Source: Zingiber officinale
Taxonomy: Eukaryota; Streptophyta; Magnoliopsida; Zingiberales; Zingiberaceae
Direction: 5' to 3'
DNA length: 64,000 nt
Assembly: GCF_018446385.1 (NCBI RefSeq)
Contig: NC_056001.1
Span: 109,284,436-109,348,435, forward strand
The notes beneath the pieces are model-generated. The model was not told where the DNA came from. It saw only the letters and a program-made list of their open reading frames with translations, and made no database searches. The position numbers and the translations under genes are program-made. How positions within the stretch are numbered: position 1 is the first letter of the stretch; each line of letters begins with the position of its first letter. This document shows positions 49,385 to 60,487 of the stretch, one piece after another.

Positions 49385-50311
49385 TTGAAAACAAAAAATA
49401 AAAACCCTAGATCTATACTTCATCACGCGCTTCTTATTTTCTTCTCCGTTTCTTTCCTGTCTCCCCCGTTCCCCCTTCCAACCTGCGATTTTCAGGAGGG
49501 TTCTCCGACCGACGACGGCGTGATCTGCGACGACCGCGTGATCTCCGGCGGTGGAAGCTTTTCGATTGGTAAGCCCATCTCTCTACGCTGCTCTCGGATC
49601 TCCCTCTCTCGGCGACAACGTGATCTCCGGGGTGGCCGCGGGCTGGCCGTGGGCTGGCCGCTGCCAGGCGATGGCTGCCAGGCGCTGCCTGGCCGGCGTC
49701 TGGCCGGCGGTGCGGGCTGGCCGCTGCCCGGCGCTGCCTGGCCGCTGCCAGGAGCTGCCTGGCCGCTGCCTGGCCGGTGTGTGGCTGGCCGCTGCCAGGC
49801 GCTGGCTGGCCGGTGTCTGGCCGCCGGCATGGGCCTAGCCGTGGCTGGCCGCCGTCGTGTGGCTGGCCAACTCTGCCCCGCGTCGCGTCCCTGGCCTCGA
49901 TTGGATGTGGGTGGCCCGGGTTGGCTGCCGGTGCCATCGGTGGCCACGTTTGGCCGCGGGTGGCCGCGTGGCAGTGCCTGGCAGGATGAGGTTGATCATT
50001 GTTTCATTTTTTATTTAATATTCGGAAGTTACTGCCTGAATTGATAATGTTGTTTGTGCAAGTCTCAATTTTGCGTGATCTCAGTGTAGTTGAAGACAGC
50101 TGTATTTGTTCACCTCTTTTTGGTATTCCTAAGTTCATTAATATGCATTTACTGATCTATATATAAAGTTAGCTTTAAATAATTATGTTATAGTTGATTA
50201 ACTGTGTCCCTTCTTTTTGATAAGCTCCTCTTTGTTGTTTTGTCTTCAATGATAAGATTTATCTGTAGTTACTTTTAATAATGTTTAACTAAATAGCTGA
50301 ATTCAGGTAAA
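49385..50311 (+). other. Leader of the CACTA-B gene with GC-rich minisatellite
   Basis: From 49620 to 49990 the words CTGGCCGCTGCC, TGGCTGGCCG and GCCAGGCGCTG repeat in a 15-30 base pattern. Both strands stay open by base composition. A possible donor ATTG|GTAAGC lies near 49568 and an acceptor ATTCAG near 50306, so much of this may be an intron. Long frames here are not proteins I can support. Confidence 0.65.
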
Positions 50312-50914
50312 ATGCAGAATGAGCGAAGTTGGATGTATAACAAGAATTTGTCTAATCGTCAGGGGTTAACTCCTGAGTTTATCACTGGCCTGAGACAATT
50401 TTTGAATTTTGCATCTAGTCAAGTTATGTATATGGATGGCAAGAAGATAAGGTGTGCGTGTAAAAAGTGTCACAATGGCAAATTTTTACCCACCGATAAG
50501 GTTGAAGAACATCTTTGTAGATTTGGTTTTACTCCGAATTATTATAATTGGACAAGTCATGGCGAATCGTTCATATCTGATGAGGATTATGGACGGAATT
50601 TCCAAGCCTCTGTTAGTGGGGATCAGAGTTATTATGAACAATTCAATCCATATCAGAGGATGGTAATTGATGCAAGCTGTCAGAATTATATTCCCGAGAC
50701 ACTTGGTGCAAGTTCTAGTTTTCCTCCAACAAGTGAACAAATTTTTGCCACTAATACATTGCCGTTGGAGGAGCCTGATGTACCAAGTCTGGATGATTTT
50801 TATGGTTTGTTGGATGAAATTATAGAAGTAGCATACCCAGGGCCTCAAATGCAAGTTATACCAAAATCAAAAATGTTCCACCAAGATTCTAATAAAAGAA
50901 AAAACAGTAAATAA
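50312..50914 (+). pseudogene. CACTA transposase N-terminus (transposase-associated domain), truncated
   Basis: The 200-codon frame starts two codons after a splice acceptor. Residues about 5-85 (RSWMYNKNLSNRQGLTPEF, CACKKCHNGKFL, EEHLCRFGF, YNWTSHGE) match the transposase-associated domain found at the N-terminus of En/Spm-type TNPD proteins, with its Cys-rich zinc-binding-like core. An acidic linker follows. The DDE transposase domains are missing: the last 17 codons already belong to the left arm of the large inverted repeat, and the frame ends there. It could make a domain-only protein that competes with full transposase, but this is inference. Confidence 0.82.
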
Positions 50915-52628
50915 GCTCTAAAATTTCAGTAATTTAATTACTAAGAGACGGTTAAGGCCTGAGAGAAACACAATGTGATAGATCAATCATTTTAGTTAAG
51001 TCCTAAACCCTAATTATTGAATCAAGTAAGCATGAAACTTTGGAATTTAGTTACATAAGACCATAGGATTCTTAATCACCATATATTCACATTTCTGATT
51101 CTTTTATGGCCCACCCTTTGAAGACTAATTATATATTGTGACCATATACAAACAAAATAAATGTACAAGAAACTAAACCAAAATAATGAAAATTTTATGT
51201 TTTTCTACTTATTCTATTATAATATGTACATGTAAACGGGAAAAAAGAAGATAAAAAGATTATAATAGAAATGATATGTTAGTGCCAACAAACACATTGC
51301 CTCCACATTGTAGGCACCATCATTCTCAAAGCTACATCAAGTGCATAGAAAATCATTCTCAAGCAATGTCAACCATCGTCATCAAGTAAAGCAGAAATTT
51401 TTCCACAATAGAAATCCTATTATTTTATATTGTATATTTTTGTAAGTCGTATGACAAACTATAGAAATTTAACAACTCTAATTTATCAGTAATCCTCATT
51501 TCCTTTGTGTGCAAAGGAAGATGGAAAAAACTGATGACAAAGGAAGATGAAAATCCAGTAATGGGGATCCAGATCATTGTGCTCATCTAATTGAAAAGGA
51601 AGTTATATGAGATTCGATTTCAATTTATCAATAAGGTGACTACTATAACTAACACTCTTTTCCTTTGTTCAAAATAAAATCAAACATGATAAAAGAAGAG
51701 GGTGATCCAATAAAGAGTAAAGCACTAAGGCAAGAAAGTGCAAAAGATCACCCTCTTCTTTTATCATGTTTGATTTTATTTTGAACAAAGGAAAAGAGTG
51801 TTAGTTATAGTAGAGTCACCTTATTGATAAACTGAAATCGAATCTCATATAACTTCCTTTTCAATTAGATAAGCACAACGATCTGGATCCTTTTCAATTA
51901 GATAAGCACAACGATCTGGATCCCCATTACTGGATTTTCATCTTCCTTTGTCATCAGTTTTTTCAATCTTCCTTTGCACACAAAGGAAATGAGGATTACT
52001 GATAAATTGGAGTTGTTAAATTTCTATAGTTTGTCATACGACTTACAAAAATATACAATATAAAATAATAGGATTTCTATTGTGGAAAAATTTCTGCTTT
52101 ACTTGATGACGATGGTTGACATTACTTGAGAATGATTTTCTATGCACTTGATGTAGCTTTGAGAATGATGGTGCCTAAAATGCGGAGGCAATGTGTTTGT
52201 TGGCACTAACATATCATTTCTATTATAATCTTTTTATCTTCTTTTTTTCCGTCTACATGTACATATTATAATAGAATAAGTAGAAAAACATAAAATTTTC
52301 ATTATTTTGGTTTAGTTTCTTGTACATTTATTTTGTTTGTATATGGTCACAATATATAATTAGTTTTCAAAGGGTGGGCCATAAAAGAATCAGAAATGTG
52401 AATATATGGTGATTAAGAATCCTATGGTCTTATGTAACTAAATTCCAAAGTTTCATGCTTACTTGATTCAATAATTAGGGTTTAGGGCTTAACTAAAATG
52501 ATTGATCTATCACATTGTGTTTCTCTCAGGCCTTAACCCGTCTCTTGGTAATTAAATTACTGAAATTTTAGAGCTTATTTACTGTTTTTTCTTTTATTAG
52601 AATCTTGGTGGAACCTTTCTGATTTTGG
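50861..52628. repeat. Large near-perfect inverted repeat (about 850-bp arms, 40-base loop)
   Basis: The left arm (50861-51706) and right arm (51747-52628) are inverted copies with very few mismatches by eye. The right arm is 36 bases longer because of a tandem duplication of a 'ttttcaattagataagcaca' unit near 51870-51920. A transcript through it would form a long double-stranded hairpin. The left arm starts inside the transposase ORF, so the repeat includes its coding end. Open frames inside are absent. Confidence 0.93.
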
Positions 52629-53177
52629 AACTAGTCACTGATGTTAGTATTTGGATCTAAGGAGAGAGAAACAAATTTTCTTCTTACGAATTCAATTCAT
52701 GACATATATGTATATGAGAATAAATGCTTTATTGTCATGGTTTTTTGTAATATGGTGATCAGTTCTGAAATTAATGAATTTTAAAAGAACTTAATTTAGA
52801 CACAAACTGAACAATCCAACATTAATTTCAACGAGGAACACATTGCAGCATCGTGGAAGTATCACCAATAATTTGAAAATCTTACACTTGATTATTGAAT
52901 TTGTATACATTCTTATCGTTTGATACATGGTAGTAATGCTTGGATAGTTATTTATTTAGTTTTAATCTAAAAGGCTATTGAATTTATGGATTTTATGAAT
53001 CTAGTCCTCTTGCAGGTTGAATGGTCTATTTTCCTATGAAGAGAGGTTATGCCCTCTAGTATCTCTACCTAGGAAAGCAAGCTTAACAACCTACAAAGCC
53101 AAGACATATTCTTAGAGTTGATTCTTATTATTCTGTTCCCAGTTTTTTACCCTTTTTATTGATTGCAATTGTGGAAA
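52629..53177 (+). promoter_or_regulatory. Upstream region of the COP10-like gene
   Basis: AT-rich, without recognised transposon ends. A CTCTTGCAG acceptor-like word near 53008-53016 may mark a 5' UTR intron. No clear TATA box was chosen. Confidence 0.3.
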
Positions 53178-56100
53178 ATGAGGTCTTCCACACCTACTAG
53201 TGGCCTTCCTTCAGGTGATGGCAGTGGAGGAGGTGGGATTGGTGGGGGAGGCAATGGTGGCATAGGGGGTGTTGGTGTTCGAGTTTGGCCACCAACTACA
53301 TCAGTATCATCCTCAGGGAAGAGGATCCAAAAGGAGATGCAGGAGTTGAATGTTGACCCTCTTCTCGCAGATTGCTCCGCTGGCCCCAAGGGAGATAACC
53401 TGTACCACTGGGTCTCCACTATCATTGGCCCCCAAGGTCTATTTCTTCAATTAGTTTGCATCCCTACTGTGATATTTAACAGTCTAGACCCCTATATGCA
53501 CATTTTACAACTGCTAGCTTTTAGTTAGTATTTGCTACTTGGTAAAATTTACTAAAATTTCCATGATCGAGTGGATTATTTGCGTCATCATCTAATTTAT
53601 TGAGATCATGACATTGCACTTACAAATATCTGTTTCTGGTTGAGATCATTAGATTGTTATCTATGGGTTTGTAGTTTGATTATACACTTGCTACAATCAT
53701 GTAAACCTATTTGTGGATTGGTTCAACATTCTTGTGAAATGTGCTAGGTTCTTAAGAGAGCTGTCCCCTTCCATGATATTTAGATGTTAAATGACTATGT
53801 TGTTTCTGATTTTCTTTGTTTTTTGAACCACCAGGACAACCTATACCCTTAGAATATTAGCATTATGATTACAGGTTGAAGGAATAATCAAATTAGTTTT
53901 TCTTGTGGCATGTTAGACTTTTAGCTTAGACAAACATAGCATTATGGTGAGTTGATGATTAGAACTTATATCTTTCATTCTCATTGGTAGATTATCCATC
54001 CTAGGGAATCATGACTAGATATGCATCTTTAAGTTGGGTTGTTGAACAATTTTTAATGGATGCCTTTAGCTGCTGAGCAAGAGTTGCTTTATAAATCCCT
54101 CCTTTATTCCTTCTTGCAACAAACTCTGCATATGTGAACACTTTTAGATGCCAAGCATTATGGAATTTGGTAAGTCAAATTGGCTTTCTTAAGAAAAAAA
54201 TGTGGCAAGCCAACACTGTGTCACAGGCTGTGTTGATTGCGCTAGTGCCCATATATCCTAGGGTGCCATCCATTTATAGTACTTGACCAAGAATCCCTTG
54301 GTGTTAGTGGCATCTTCACTCCTTATTTATTTATGTATTTTTATTTTATCATTTAGTCTAATTTAGCCAACTAGGAACACCTTGGTGTAAAAGCCCTTTT
54401 AAGTTTGTAAAACATTGGCCCATCCATCTTCACTTGCCTTCCATTCAAGTTTGATGCTGCTTGCACAGCAATTGTAATTCGCCAACTCCTTTATTTATGG
54501 CCATAAAAATCTTTCAAACACTACTAACTAAAGGTGTAGACTGATAGTTGATCCTGTCTGAAAGCGGTAAAGGCGGTGAGCTGGTGTTGCTGACCAAGTG
54601 AAGACTTCGCGTTGTCTTGCAACATAAAGAGCGTTAGTGCCGGGCCAAGGAGGTGGTCTTGGCGTTGACCCTGCGATACTCAAGTTAGTGATTGATTCAG
54701 GAGAAGAAACTAGTGGAAGCAAACAATAGCAAAGAGCGTGTAGAATAATAGAGCATCGCATGCCTCCGCCTATAGATGGAGACCCCTTTTTATAATGTCA
54801 CTATTGCGTTATGCACGGATCTTAAAGCATTAACATACTTTATGAAGCATTCCTAAGAAATGACAGACCATAAAGTGATCCTGACACCTTTCCTTAAACA
54901 AGTGCGCAAATCTCTGCGATGTGACAGGTTGAAAGCTTCGAATGTGCGATTTGTCAGTAAGATATTCTTTGTCCTTTATGGCACTAACTTCCAGAAGGAG
55001 TACGGAATTGCAGGTCCTTGGGGCCCGCATTAGGCCGTCCGACCGCCACTCGGCTAGGGGATGGCTAGCTCGGCCTCAAGGAATGTAGTCAACAACTCGT
55101 TCTTCACTCGGCCTTCCCTTTTCCCGAAGAGGCGTGATATATCTGGCCGGCCCCTAGGTCCGATCAAATAGAGCAGCGAATCAGGCAAGTTATATTTTAG
55201 TTTTTGACCTCGTCTGTAAGTCTTAAGTAATTGCTCGAAGTACGGTCGATCAGGACGTCCGGTCGGCCACTCTTGTCCGGTCAACCACTCACGTCCAACT
55301 GGTTGTTCCCGCTCGACCACACAAGCCCGGTCGGCAGTTCCAGGCCCAATCACCCTAGCTCGGGTTAGTGCTTTTGACCACTTCTTGACTTCGATCTCCG
55401 CACCAGCTGATCTTCCTTACTTTGACTTGTTTTTCAGGGGTTCACCTTTATCGCCATATCAATAGTAATTATAGTTCTTATTGGGATTAACACTAGCTTT
55501 TCTGGTCTTTTATAATAGGGTGTTGTCACACCATATTGGATAGGTGACAAATCCCCATTTGAGACAGGAGCGATATGGTTAAATCCCTCCAAATAGTGCT
55601 AATGTCATTCTACAGATTCAAACTCCAAACCTTTTGTCAGAAAAGCCTCAAGATTTCGCTTGCTTACCACTAAGACCAAACAACTGTTGGTAGATTAACA
55701 CTAGTTTTGTGTAAACCATCCTACTGCTTTCTTTATAGTCCTTACATTTTCCTCTAAATTAGAAAAATCATGTATTTCTAAAATTCCTTATGTTTTATTA
55801 ATTTTGTACTATAATTGAGATGAATTTTAATTCAAATTTGATATATATTTCCTTTTCCAACTACATTCCATGGGAGCTATTGCTTTGCATTAGAATTTTA
55901 TCTGGAATTCCACCAAAATAGATGGATACCATTTCCAGTCATTTGGCAGCATCATTCTATTATTGGAGGAGTTTTGTGTTGTTGAAATCATACTACTTTG
56001 TAACCATTCCATGGTTAGGACCTGCCAAATTTTAATCTCAACATTAAAATGTGCACAAATTGTTGACAACAAACATGAGAAAATCATTTTATTAATTTTG

Positions 56101-57722
56101 TACTATCAAATTGAGATGAATTTTAATTCATATTTGATATATTTTTCCTTTTCCAACTACGTTCCATGTGAGCTATTGCTTTGGCATTAGAATTATATCT
56201 GGAATTCCACCAAAATAGATGGATACCATTTCCAGTCACTTGGCAGCATCATTCTATTATTGGAGGAGTTTTGTGTTGTTGAAATCATACTACTTTGTAA
56301 CCATTCCATGGTTAGGAACTGCCAAATTTCAATCTAAACATAAAACTGTGCACAAATTGTTGCCAACAAACATGCTAAAATCATTATAATTTTTGAAAAA
56401 TCTATTAGAAATGAGCTAGTATTTCTTGTACATTCTAGGTTTCTGATTTTGAACAACTTGCCTGTTGATTCTGTTAATTGCTGATAGTCTATATGTTGTA
56501 ATTTCATGACTATATGCCTTTCTTTCTTTCTTTCTTTTTTTGGAGTAAGCTCTCATAAGAACGATAAATAACCTTAGAATGTTCAGCCTGGAACATTTAC
56601 TACAACCATCTTTTGTTCTTATTTCAGGATCGCCATATGAAGGTGGCATTTTTTTCCTTGACATCATATTTCCACCTGAGTATCCGTTCAAAGCTCCAAA
56701 GGTACAGCCTGAACTAAACAAAACGAAACCAATCATGTTCTGCATTTTCAGGTCTAAGAGTATCATCCTGGATCTTTTAGCTATAACATTAGTCATATTG
56801 CTCTATCAGAACATAACAGGAAGCATATTTACTGCTGAATGATGACTTCAATATAGAAGTGTATTGAATGTGGCTTATTGCTGCCAATGGGCTATAGCAG
56901 CCATAGCACACCATGATCCATGGCACATGTTTCACAAAAATTAATTTTATCCGCAATCCAGCTTGAATCCTTGAAGATTGTTATCCTTTGAATATGTTTC
57001 CAAGTTCTATTATGGAGGTTTTCTTTTCAAGTTGAACTCATCTCTAGTGGATGAAACCTTGAAAAGTCAAATTGGAAATTTGACTGAACCACTTATACAA
57101 GTCACTTAAACTGACTGGAATTCCCATGTTTGGTATGTCGGAACTGTGATGTATAGGTAGGCAGTTGGTGACTTCAAAGGATATTAGGTTGTTTGGAGGA
57201 ATATCTGAGTTGGTCAAACAACTTCTAGTCCAAACATTTTGACTTGAGCTATATATGGATGCCCACATAGAAATGTTAAATTTTGTAGAGCAATAAAATA
57301 AGTGAGAATTGCTATCATCTTTTATCTTCTACTTAAGTTGGTTATGTAATCTTCATCATTATGCAATCAGGTGACATTTAAAACCCGGATTTATCACTGC
57401 AATGTTGATACTGCCGGCAATCTAAATCTAGACATCCTGAAGGATGGATGGAGTCCAGCTTTAACAATTTCCAAGGTTTTAATTGCCATCAAATCCATCA
57501 TCACTAATCCTGACCCCTGTATGTGCATATATATTCTCTACTTCGTTAATTGCTCAATTAGACCTTGAACCATATTTGTTTATCCTCTTCATATGCTGTT
57601 TATTCCCCTCTATCCTGCTTGCAGATACTTCTCGCAACTCAAGTATTGCTCAATTATATTTGACAGATCGAGCTAAGCACCACAAGATAGCAGCCGACTG
57701 GACTAAGCGATTTGCTCAGTAA
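53178..57722 (+). CDS. COP10: COP10-like ubiquitin-conjugating enzyme variant (4 exons, 192 aa)
   Basis: Exons 53178-53436, 56628-56701, 57371-57518 and 57625-57722 have GT-AG borders and join in phase. The start is the ATG before a Gly-rich N-terminus. The E2 fold is clear: [81 protein letters not shown] and the C-terminal [13 protein letters not shown]. At the catalytic position, where active E2s have Cys (ICLDILKD), it has Asn (LNLDILKD, about residue 130), so it should not carry ubiquitin. The wording (NVDTAG, LYHW, IIFP, IA.LYLTDR) is closest to plant COP10, which also lacks the Cys. COP10 works in the nucleus with DDB1 and DET1, boosts active E2s and represses light development in the dark. 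Intron 1 (3.2 kb) holds repeats. No frame lesions seen. Confidence 0.92.
54549..55461 (-). mobile_element. Solo LTR in COP10 intron 1, TSD ATAGT
   Basis: TG...CA ends (TGATCCTG...CATATCA), 913 bp, with perfect target duplications ATAGT at 54544-54548 and 55462-55466. A TATAAAAAGG box on the minus strand (54785-54794) suggests minus orientation. GC-richer than the intron, with 'ggtcggcc' words like Gypsy LTRs. A duplicated copy of this intron at 63262-63715 lacks it. Confidence 0.88.
55502..55692 (-). mobile_element. tRNA-derived SINE in COP10 intron 1
   Basis: On the minus strand it starts with 'cttagtggtaagcaagcg' (A-box region) and has 'ggtttggagtttgaatc' (B-box region) about 35 bases later. 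It is flanked by a 16-base direct repeat GATTAACACTAG(C/T)TTTT with one mismatch (from 55485 and from 55693). No tRNA cloverleaf. Part of it recurs in the duplicated block near 63640-63700. Confidence 0.7.
55793..56390 (+). repeat. Tandem duplication of about 294 bp in COP10 intron 1
   Basis: Two near-identical units start at 55793 and 56087 (both 'ttttattaattttgtactat') and include 'gatggataccatttccagtc'. Differences are a few bases. It lies just before exon 2. Confidence 0.9.
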
Positions 57723-58906
57723 GAAAAGTTCAGCTTTCTGTTGCAGCCGCTTAAACCGATGTTCCATTTGCTTGAAGAAATAGTAGTTTGTCATCGTACT
57801 TAAGATTTTGAACAATGTTCTTTGTGCCTTCAATATTGTTGGTTTATCCTTCAACCTTTCAGGATTTGTTTCTGCTTACTTCTTAGTTAAATCTCGTGGA
57901 GTTATGGTTTATTACGGTGAATTTCAATGTCATGTTGAATACATCATGATATCGACAAACTCAGTCTACCAATAGCCCTGTATCGCAGGATGATTGGAAT
58001 TGAGAGCTGGGTTTGTCTCCACATGCTGGTAAGGATGCTAGGATTCATAGAGCTACACTTGAAGTGTGAGTGGTCATTGGAATGGAGGTGTGCCATTGCA
58101 GCAGCATCGCACTAGGTTATCAAAGAATAGTAATAACAGCTATGTATGCCATTGCAGCTGACCTGGGAATCATTCAGTTCAAAATGGATAAAATCCAATT
58201 GAATCAAAAGTTTAATCTTCTGTTTTACATTATAAAATTCAGAGTTTAGAATGAATTTAAAATTTATACAAAGCTATTGAGTAACTTGCTATAATATATA
58301 AAAGCTATTCAATAAATACTATATGCATGTAGAAATTATTTAGTAGTGAATTTATGATTTAAGATTTATACTAAAAAAATTCAATAACTGTTATAATCGT
58401 TTGAAATAAAATTGATGCTTCACTAAATAGTCCTTGTAAGTGTTTATGTCACATATATCACCTAAATGTGCTCGATAGGTGAGCTATTTTCTTTCAGATC
58501 TTTTGGGGCAACATGAAAGATATGTCCTTGTGCAATCAGGTGATAGACTCTTTCCTCCAAAAAGCTCAATGAAGGAAATTGCAATGTGACTTCTATGCTC
58601 CTCCAGCTTTGAAAGATACTAAAGATTAATTAGAAAGAAAAATGGTTTCTCCATAACTTTGGCAGATGGGCAGTGTAGTGCAGCATACATCTGACTCTGA
58701 TCATTCTTAAATATCTGTTCATCAGGATTTCACCTGAGAAGTTCCTAAAACAAATCGTCAACTTAATCAGGTTGCAAAAAGGAACTTGAAAAACTACAAT
58801 AAAAATCGGTTCAATATCATTGCTTGTAAGTAACAAAATAACATCCTGAAATAAATCCTTGCATTCATTTGCAGTTTGGTTTATTCCCCTTGAACTCAGC
58901 TACAGC
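57723..58906. other. Convergent intergenic spacer (COP10 and mTERF 3' ends)
   Basis: AT-rich, with the two genes ending toward each other. The part from about 58765 to 58906 recurs next to the other mTERF copies (near 62870 and 63715-63907), showing that the 3' flank was copied with the gene. Nothing else recognised. Confidence 0.5.
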
Positions 58907-60028
58907 TCACGAGAGATCAAGAAGCTTGGGGAGTTTATCTTTGTAAGGGAGAACAAAGGTCTGCAAGAATTTTGGACCAGGCAATGCGAAAAATCTATGT
59001 AGCTTGGTTTTTGAAGTCCATAACCCTTCAGATTTCAATATCTTCATCAATTGAAATCGAGGTATTAACCTCTTTTCCAAACTGAATGCTAAAACGGTTG
59101 GGTTTTTAGCAATCTCAGAAGGTTTAAGTTCAACATCCTTGATAAAAAATTCCATCTTCCTCTGCAATGCCTCTGTGGAACGCCATAAAAAGGTAGGACG
59201 TTGCTTGAATGCAGCAGTGAAATCCGAGTTCGACCAACCAAAGCTGTGCATGAGCTTTACTTGGACCTCAAATTTTTCCTTGCTGACCCTGTACAGCGCA
59301 TCAAGGATCCAGAGAAACATCTTAGATTTCCGGGGAATTCCAATCCCCTCAGCTCTATCAACCAAAGCCCGGAGGGATTCAGGATTCTGCACGACGAAGC
59401 CAGGGTGCTTTTTAAGGACAAGAGAAACCCTGTCTTCAGGAATACCACATTCATCCCGTAAGAAGTTCAAGTTAGGGCGTACCACATTCTTAATGCTGGT
59501 GCTCATAAACCTATTGCAGCTCCGGAGTTGTCTGAAGAGGATCTCCCTCGATCCAAATAAACTTTCCCAAACCTTCAATCTGGGGAGAAGCGTGTTCTGG
59601 ACGTTGAGGGAAAGAATGACGGGATGCCGCAAAACCGCATTGGCGATGTCGGACTCAGATAACCCCATGTCGCGCAAAATTTTAAACTTTGGAGCGAGAC
59701 TGTTCTCCACATCCCTGCAGAGAAATCCTGGCTTCGAAGATATTATCTTTCTGAGATTAGCTCCATCAATGCCCTGAGATCTCAGAAATCCAAGAACGGC
59801 GTCGGCCTTCTCGGCGGAACGAAAACGGGGGAACGACTTGGAGACCTTGGAAGCATCGTCGGCGGAGAACCCGCATGCATTCATGAGGTACTCGACCAGG
59901 AAGTTGGGATCGGGAGAAGCGGTGCCGACTGAGGAGGAGGCGGAAGCGCCGGTGGAGAAGAAGAGGCGACGGAGTTGGATCGATGGAAGGAGCGCATGGC
60001 GGTGGACCAGGGAGTGAAGGTGAAGCAT
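58907..60028 (-). CDS. mTERF family protein, intronless, 373 aa
   Basis: One uninterrupted frame. An upstream in-frame ATG at 60070 would add 14 residues; I prefer the ATG at 60028, because MLHLHSLVHRHALLPSIQLR is a basic, hydroxyl-rich organelle presequence, likely mitochondrial. From about residue 40 the protein has repeated mTERF motifs: blocks of two or three helices with a hydrophobic-Pro word (ADDASKVSKSFPRF, LRKIISSKPGFL, ANAVLRHPVILSLNV, LVLKKHPGFVVQNP, AAFKQRPTFLWRS, EIAKNPTVLAFSLEKRL). The tail is PYKDKLPKLLDLS. mTERF proteins bind organelle nucleic acids and affect transcription termination or RNA processing; the target of this member is unknown. It matches the large angiosperm clade of intronless, tandemly arranged mTERF genes. 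Two partial copies lie upstream of its 5' end. Confidence 0.93.
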   Translation of the reverse strand: MLHLHSLVHRHALLPSIQLRRLFFSTGASASSSVGTASPDPNFLVEYLMNACGFSADDASKVSKSFPRFRSAEKADAVLGFLRSQGIDGANLRKIISSKPGFLCRDVENSLAPKFKILRDMGLSESDIANAVLRHPVILSLNVQNTLLPRLKVWESLFGSREILFRQLRSCNRFMSTSIKNVVRPNLNFLRDECGIPEDRVSLVLKKHPGFVVQNPESLRALVDRAEGIGIPRKSKMFLWILDALYRVSKEKFEVQVKLMHSFGWSNSDFTAAFKQRPTFLWRSTEALQRKMEFFIKDVELKPSEIAKNPTVLAFSLEKRLIPRFQLMKILKSEGLWTSKTKLHRFFALPGPKFLQTFVLPYKDKLPKLLDLS

Positions 60029-60179
60029 CGCGACGGCCGACCAGGTAAGCTCGCCACGAATGTAACGCAAAGACCAGATAGCAAAGACCTAATTGAAAAG
60101 CTCTTCACTTCTGGACCAATTTCATATTTGTCCCCCTATATGTTCCGTATTTTCTTAAGGCTACCCATAAATTTCACTT

Positions 60180-60360
60180 TTGCGTTAGATACCAGAAAGA
60201 AAAAATAGCAAAAAAAAAAAAAAAACCCGGTCCTTTAAATATTTAACGCTCCATTTATTTTGCATAAAGTTTTATACTGATATAAAATAGTTTGCAAGAC
60301 TTTTATTTTTTTTTATAAAATATCCTTTATTTTCCCCAAATTACATAGGTGTTTTGGGTC
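60180..60360. other. 5' flank of the mTERF gene
   Basis: A 17-base A-run near 60210 and T-rich DNA. No TATA box stands out. Confidence 0.4.
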
Positions 60361-60370
60361 GGTTCAATAG

Positions 60371-60478
60371 GAGTTGAGATCCTCTGTCCCTTAAATGGCA
60401 GTGCACATCACGAGATCATCATGACCGTCCGATAGGGACATGGGGACACACCATTTTAAGAACAGAGGATCTCAACTC
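60371..60478. mobile_element. Small Mutator-type MITE, 9-bp TSD GTTCAATAG
   Basis: 108 bp with 17-base perfect terminal inverted repeats (GAGTTGAGATCCTCTGT) and a perfect 9-base target duplication GTTCAATAG at 60362-60370 and 60479-60487. A 9-base TSD is the mark of Mutator-like elements. No coding capacity. Confidence 0.88.
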
Positions 60479-60487
60479 GTTCAATAG

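Larger units (their letters stand above)
46193..52628 (+). mobile_element. CACTA transposon B, right end not found
   Basis: The left end reads CACTACAAAAAAAT after the candidate 3-base TAT. It is followed by subterminal repeats of 'attcgtcccaaaat' in both orientations, a palindromic array, a GC-rich leader, a gene starting with a transposase-associated domain, and a large inverted repeat. No matching ...TGTAGTG end was found before COP10, so the right border given here is only the end of the inverted repeat. Confidence 0.65.

Noticed and set aside
49385-50044. Long open frames on both strands (up to 219 codons)
   Set aside because: They run through the GC-rich minisatellite, where stop codons are rare on both strands. 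The translation is Ala/Gly/Arg/Pro-rich repeat text with no domain.
53156-53425. Pro-rich minus-strand ORF
   Set aside because: Complement of the Gly-rich N-terminus of COP10 exon 1.
55502-55692. A tRNA gene on the minus strand
   Set aside because: A- and B-box-like words are present, but no cloverleaf or anticodon stem fits. Long flanking duplications show a SINE.
59139-59777. 212-codon plus-strand ORF opposite the mTERF gene
   Set aside because: Shadow of the conserved minus-strand mTERF frame; its translation has no known domain.
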